Part shown: piece by piece, positions 5,035 to 5,679 of the stretch | How positions within the stretch are numbered: position 1 is the stretch's first letter | Layout of the letters: every line of letters begins with the position of its first letter | Assembly (NCBI GenBank): GCA_021819255.1 | Contig: JAKART010000181.1 | Span: 1-5,679 of the forward strand | Reading direction: 5' to 3' | Length of the DNA stretch: 5,679 nucleotides | Source of the DNA: Acidobacteriota bacterium | GTDB lineage: Bacteria > Acidobacteriota > Terriglobia > Terriglobales > Acidobacteriaceae | Made by a program: the position numbers and the translations under genes | The notes under the pieces: generated by a model | Databases searched by the model: none | Told to the model about the DNA's origin: nothing | Seen by the model: only the letters and a program-made list of their open reading frames with translations

Positions 5035-5679
5035 CTAGGAGTTGCCCGCAGGAGCCTGGCGGTCCGGGGCGTCCTCGGCGGCGACGTGAAACATGGCGTA
5101 GAGAAAGAAGCCACTGAGCAGGAGCAGGGTCAACGGCAACGGGCGATCCAGCGCTAGCCACAGGATGCCGTGAAGCACCCCTCCCTGCCAGGCTGGCTGA
5201 GCGGCCAGAGCGGATCCCAGATGGACAAACTGGTGCGAGAGCGTAACCGTTGCCAGCGCGCTGAGCGCCAGCGCCGCACTGCCCAGCCAACGGTAGCGGC
5301 AGGCCAGCGCCGCCACGGCGGGAAAGATGAGCAACAGCAGCCGGGTGTCGTACTGGCGGTGATAGATCGGGAGAAAGCTCAGGGCCGCCGCCGCAGCCAG
5401 CGCCAGCAGATCAGCATCCCGGATGGCGCTGGGACTGCTGCCGTCAGGCAGGGCCGCTGCGGACGGACGCAGCAGAAGGTAGAGCCAAGCTGCCATCAAC
5501 GGCAGAAACACAACGTACGCCGCCGGGTTGTAGAAGCTGGCCGAGTGATGCCGCAGAGCGAAGAGCGCCTGCAGACTAGCGATGCTTCCTGCCTCATCGT
5601 TGCTCGGCCCGGGGTTGCTGGCCTGGCCCGGCGAGGCGATCTCCACCAGGTTGTGGCGCAGCTCCCGCGTCCAGAGATC
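5035..5679 (-). CDS. Polytopic membrane protein, probable GT87/DUF2029 glycosyltransferase-like (C-terminal 214 residues)
   Basis: The frame is open to the window edge and ends with TAG at 5037-5035, so this is the C-terminal part of a longer protein. The GTG at 5646 is unlikely to be the start, because coding continues upstream in frame (DLWTRELRHNLVEIA). Roughly five hydrophobic segments are visible, at fragment residues about 53-71, 89-105, 113-126, 131-148 and 183-200. The loop after the second contains LPIYHRQYDTRLLLL (103-117). That motif, the soluble SLQALFAL stretch (35-42) before the first helix and the helix-rich layout resemble acidobacterial GT87/DUF2029 proteins. GT87 members use polyprenyl-phosphate-linked sugars to modify lipids or glycans at the cell envelope. 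The catalytic N-terminal part is not visible, so activity cannot be judged. The tail after the last helix is short and polar. Family assignment is by resemblance and is moderate. Confidence 0.6.
   Translation of the reverse strand, partial: DLWTRELRHNLVEIASPGQASNPGPSNDEAGSIASLQALFALRHHSASFYNPAAYVVFLPLMAAWLYLLLRPSAAALPDGSSPSAIRDADLLALAAAAALSFLPIYHRQYDTRLLLLIFPAVAALACRYRWLGSAALALSALATVTLSHQFVHLGSALAAQPAWQGGVLHGILWLALDRPLPLTLLLLSGFFLYAMFHVAAEDAPDRQAPAGNS

Overview
The window holds the start of an alternative complex III (ACIII, act) respiratory operon on the minus strand, a DNA-3-methyladenine glycosylase gene on the plus strand, and the C-terminal end of a polytopic membrane protein on the minus strand. 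The DNA is GC-rich. An actA-actB pair, a short HhH-GPD glycosylase and a GT87/DUF2029-like membrane protein carrying a YHRQYD motif together resemble Acidobacteriota (Terriglobia-like) genomes. That placement rests on family resemblance alone, since there is no rRNA or marker gene here.

Region 1-3164 (minus strand): actA encodes a membrane-anchored pentaheme cytochrome c and runs into actB with a 4-base ATGA overlap. actB encodes a large iron-sulfur / molybdopterin-oxidoreductase-like subunit and leaves the window at position 1 after 762 codons. In ACIII these two subunits form the periplasmic electron-transfer part that takes electrons from the quinol-oxidising membrane subunits (ActC/ActF) and passes them to a cytochrome c or the terminal oxidase. 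The long plus-strand open frames across this part are antisense shadows.

Region 3165-3600: an AT-richer control region for the act operon. It contains a near-consensus Crp/Fnr-type operator overlapping a candidate minus-strand promoter with an extended -10 (TG-T-TATACT). Downstream of that promoter lies an unusually long predicted leader of about 360 nt. The leader holds a nested hairpin overlapped by a 22-codon open frame, and a 20-base near-perfect tandem duplication. This is the part of the window least explained by ordinary annotation.

Region 3600-4169: roughly 570 bases with no credible gene. It is GC-rich, with a few small perfect hairpins.

Region 4170-4898 (plus strand): a complete HhH-GPD base-excision glycosylase (AlkA/Mag type) with its catalytic aspartate, preceded by a strong Shine-Dalgarno sequence that favours the second of two adjacent ATGs.

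Region 4899-5034: a convergent intergenic gap with one small hairpin. Region 5035-5679 (minus strand): the last 214 residues of a multi-pass membrane protein resembling GT87/DUF2029 glycosyltransferases, with its N-terminal part outside the window. Nothing indicates a mobile element, CRISPR array, tRNA or rRNA.
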